The translations under genes and the position numbers were made by a program. A DNA stretch of 64,000 bases from Ciona savignyi (Eukaryota; Chordata; Ascidiacea; Phlebobranchia; Cionidae): the NCBI GenBank assembly GCA_000149265.1, contig CH000170.1:175801-239800 (forward strand), given 5' to 3'. Positions 61,149 through 64,000 of the stretch are shown here, piece after piece (the stretch's first letter is position 1; each line of letters begins with the position of its first letter). The notes beneath the pieces are model-generated. The model had not been told where the DNA came from, searched no databases, and saw only the letters and a program-made list of their open reading frames with translations.

Positions 61149-61347
61149 AATAGTGAGATTAATTTTGGAATGTCTTCTATAGTTGTTTAATCATGAAAAA
61201 TTTAATTTACATCATGGCAAGAAAGAAATGTTACTTGAATCAGAATTACTAAACTTATTTATACATAATTATAATTACCTTGTTCTTAATTTACCTTGTT
61301 CTTACCGGATGTGTTTTATGTGTTTAAAACAAACGAAACAACAAATT

Positions 61348-61425
61348 AGCTTGCAACCAGTTGTTTCAAACGTGCAACGTTTCGGCTAAAAGTCAGCACA
61401 TTATCCCACCAAGATAATTGGTCGT
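61348..61425 (-). mobile_element. SINE family 1, tRNA-like head only
   Basis: It contains GCAACCAGTTGTTTCAAACG and TTTCGGCTAAAAGTCAGCAC, a short diverged fragment of the head. Confidence 0.5.
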
Positions 61426-61856
61426 ACAAAATGTTTCCATAATTTCACCCCCTCTCATACAACAACCGTTTTTACAAGTCACAGTAGACTAAACATACAT
61501 TCTGGCGTAATTAATTACACTAAACACATTAATAATGAAAAATACTGATAAACGTGAGGGCTTCGGCATTTTCATGCACTAATTTAGGCAAAACAAAACT
61601 GCAAACTTTTGTCTACGCTACTTTATTAAATGTATGGTACATTTTTGTATGAACTGCTAGTTCCGAACTTTACAGGTGATAAAAGGCACACAATCAAGGT
61701 ACAATAGGGGTAAAATATTTCGTGATTAAAAATCATAACAATGGAGGTTACATCGAAAAGCTATTAATTACATGTCCATAACAATAATATAAAACATTGA
61801 ACAAAGGTTTAAGACACAAATGGAAATAATATATGTCAGGATTTATTTTATCATAT

Positions 61857-63361
61857 TTACAACTGCACTGAAAGTTTGAAGACATGAACGGAATGCTTGT
61901 ATAGAACATCATCGGGTAAATGCTCACACCAAGACAAATCCACATCGTCGTATTTTCCTTCCAAATACGCTACCAGTATATCCTTCAATCTAAAAATAAA
62001 TAACTAAGTTATAAGCTATAAAGCTTCAAACACACAAACTATTAGCTTTATCTATAAGTGACATATGTTGATAACCTAATGGATTACCAGTACATTTACG
62101 GTAATGCACTTGATATAAAAATAAGAAAAAACAAACGAACAGACGCTGTTGTTAAACCTGGCATTTACAGTTTGCAAATAGTCAACAGTTACAGCCTTGG
62201 CAATAGTAAAAAAGCATGACCCACAATACTACACCTTGATAATAATTCAGTCTAAAATTGGTGTCCTATCCCTAAGTCTTATTTAATACAAAAAGTTTTC
62301 CTAATAAAGATATTTTTCAAAGAAATTCAAGCATAAATATAATTGTTTATTTAAATTATATCAGTTGTGTATTTACCAGATATTGAAAAGTTTTACCGAA
62401 TGTGTTAAAGCTTTAAGAAAATAATCATTGATACAAGTATGATAAAATACTCACCTCCAATCCAGTGTCATTTCTTTTCCAGACATTAAAAGAGAATTAA
62501 GCTCCATTTGTAACCTAGGAATGTTCATGTTTGCTAATTCTCTTTTCAGCCGAAGCAGTGATTCACCTTGTATATTCTCCATGAAGTCTAAGAGTTTAAA
62601 ATCATCATTATGACACTCATTATTTGTCCACATAGATGGGAAAAGTATGTATACACTCATTAGCGTAATTGTTTTTTTCACTAAAGGCAAACAAAGATAC
62701 ACCATCCTATAATCCTAATATTATAAGGGCAGTTAATAAATTACATTGATAATTACACAATTTGAAGATTAATGTTATAAATAGACTTAAAGATATTGAC
62801 ATTTTGCTCTGTAGCAAGTGTAGCAATCAGAACTTTAAAACAACAGAACAATTTCAAATCTTACTGTGGTAATATTTCAACCCGTAATTGGATGTCACAT
62901 TTTTTTAGAAAATGTAAAAGATGAACACTTACAATTGTCTCTTATTGTCTTAAAGGGATCGTCTCCATTAAGCACGAATCGAACTGAGCGATGCCATGAC
63001 ATTCTTTCATAGAGCGCCTCAACATGACCAATTTGTGCAGCTCGTGGAATCAATTCAGTCTCTTCCGGTGGAAGTAACATTTCCTTATCGACGTAATCAC
63101 ACAGGCTTTGATCTGATTCACCACCCAGCTAAGATAAAGATAAACTAACATTTTACGGCATTGACTTTTATTAAGTTTAAAATAAACATCATTACTATTT
63201 AACAACATATCTCAAAAACAACTGTCATATTCCCTGCTATTCACCTTGGCAATTAAACTAATAGCAAGGGTAATAGTTCGAACTGCTTCACAAATATCTG
63301 CGCTCCTTGCAACTTTCACATTTGCGTCCAAATCCTGTATCAGACATTGCGGGAATGGTAC
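61857..63361 (-). CDS. 3' end of a multi-exon gene, possibly RNF213-like
   Basis: Five exons in transcript order are 63361-63245, 63128-62933, 62832-62787, 62706-62455 and 61989-61857. Phases agree (0,1,2,2), giving the last 247 residues and a stop. The 46-nt exon was found by phase matching. The gene begins outside the window because the first exon seen starts at an acceptor in phase 0. I do not recognise a compact domain. The region is helical and hydrophilic, with LPDDVLYKHSVHVFKLS near the end. The pattern G-H-V-E-A-L-Y-x(3)-S-W-H-R-S, then L-x(3)-D-D-P-F, recalls the C-terminal part of RNF213-type giant E3 ligases. I recall that only in outline, so treat it as a suggestion. Confidence 0.6.
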
Positions 63362-63667
63362 CTTTAACATAATATTGTTGTTAGAAACATCCTAATCACC
63401 GATGGGTTTGGATAAGTAGAAGTTACACTATAGAAAAGTGTTTGTGTTAAGCCTTTCCACATTAAAACTTCCATAATATACATTATTAGACTTATCAGGT
63501 GGAGAAAGTGGGTGTCACAGGGACATGTTATTTTGAAATACTTTTTCAAAATAACATAATTTGAATAAAGTTTATAAGTATGCCTTTACTTCTATTGAGA
63601 AAACAAATTATTGAATGGTGTAAGAAAGTGTCCAAGACTTATAACGTCTTTTGTAAAGGATCTAGAG

Positions 63668-64000
63668 CAGGGGCCGGCAACCTTTTTATAGTCGCGGGCC
63701 AAAACGAAACTTAACATGATCTCGGCGGGCCGTAATAATTTTCTCAACTCCATATCAACTTTTTTACGTTTTGATAACATTTCTAAATTGCAAAATAAAT
63801 TAGAAAAATATATGTTTATCCATCGTACAGGACTTTAGTTAGTAAAGAACACGATGCAAACACATATGAAATAGCAAAAACGATGTCTGTTGTGTCGTAA
63901 TGTTACATGTCATAATATGTGTCAATACGTCATAATGTCATAATATTACAATTGGATTGCTTCTACTCTCACTAATGCGCATGCCAACAAACACACACAC
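63668..64000. mobile_element. hAT-type transposon end, continues beyond the window
   Basis: CAGGGGCCGGCAACCTTTTT at 63668-63687 matches the typical hAT terminal sequence (CAGGGGTCGGCAACC). It is followed by GCGGGCC and a second CGGCGGGCC. The other end is not in the window, so element size and target duplication cannot be checked. It probably lies in an intron of the gene ending at 61857. Confidence 0.6.

Noticed and set aside
63364-63549. 61-codon minus-strand frame beside the 3' gene
   Set aside because: It reads through the acceptor before the exon at 63361 and shows no coding character.

Overview
The window looks like part of a tunicate genome, most probably Ciona (inference). It is AT-rich, has multi-exon genes with short GT-AG introns, and carries many SINEs, small foldback elements and decayed transposons. 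A 246-base run of N at 24683-24928 marks a scaffold gap. The start ATGs of at least seven genes lie 9-42 nt behind a good splice acceptor with no coding exon upstream, as expected where mRNAs receive a spliced leader, which tunicates do.

Layout from left to right. An intact ABHD14-type alpha/beta hydrolase (597-2547, +) is followed by a tRNA-Gln(UUG) at 2899-2970. Next come a broken copy and an intact copy of an orphan seven-transmembrane receptor (3265-3672 and 4811-5785, both -). A gene-poor, repeat-bearing stretch runs to 14.4 kb. Then come three complete 11-exon cytochrome P450 genes of CYP4 type: gene A (14439-19588, +) and the tandem pair B and C (21665-26109 and 28173-33765, -). The six exons 2, 3, 7, 8, 10 and 11 have identical lengths in all three. 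A keeps the CYP4 I-helix glutamate; B and C have alanine there.

An intact ANKRD29 orthologue (35297-41286, -) follows. It is built largely from 99-nt exons, one ankyrin repeat each. Its intron 1 holds a second, unrecognised six-exon gene on the same strand. The B/C duplication also took the last exon of the ANKRD29 gene, and its dead copy lies between B and C. Further right are a small secreted-protein gene (43105-44459, -), a Cys-rich exon (42310-42505, -), and a 4CL/luciferase-like acyl-CoA synthetase (46280-50687, -) with two probable lesions.

From 51.4 to 55.8 kb lies an array of about 330-bp tandem units. It is interrupted by an LTR-retrotransposon 3' end and by a 2.0-kb PIF/Harbinger-type element with TTA target duplications and a decayed MADF-BESS gene. 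A GC-rich, probably LINE-derived island follows (56.3-58.7 kb), then SINE-rich sequence. Last is the 3' end of a gene whose start lies outside the window (61857-63361, -; possibly RNF213-like), and a hAT-type terminus at 63668.

The genes do not form one pathway. The clearest functional group is the P450 cluster. The rest is a mixture of conserved single-copy genes and lineage-specific genes.
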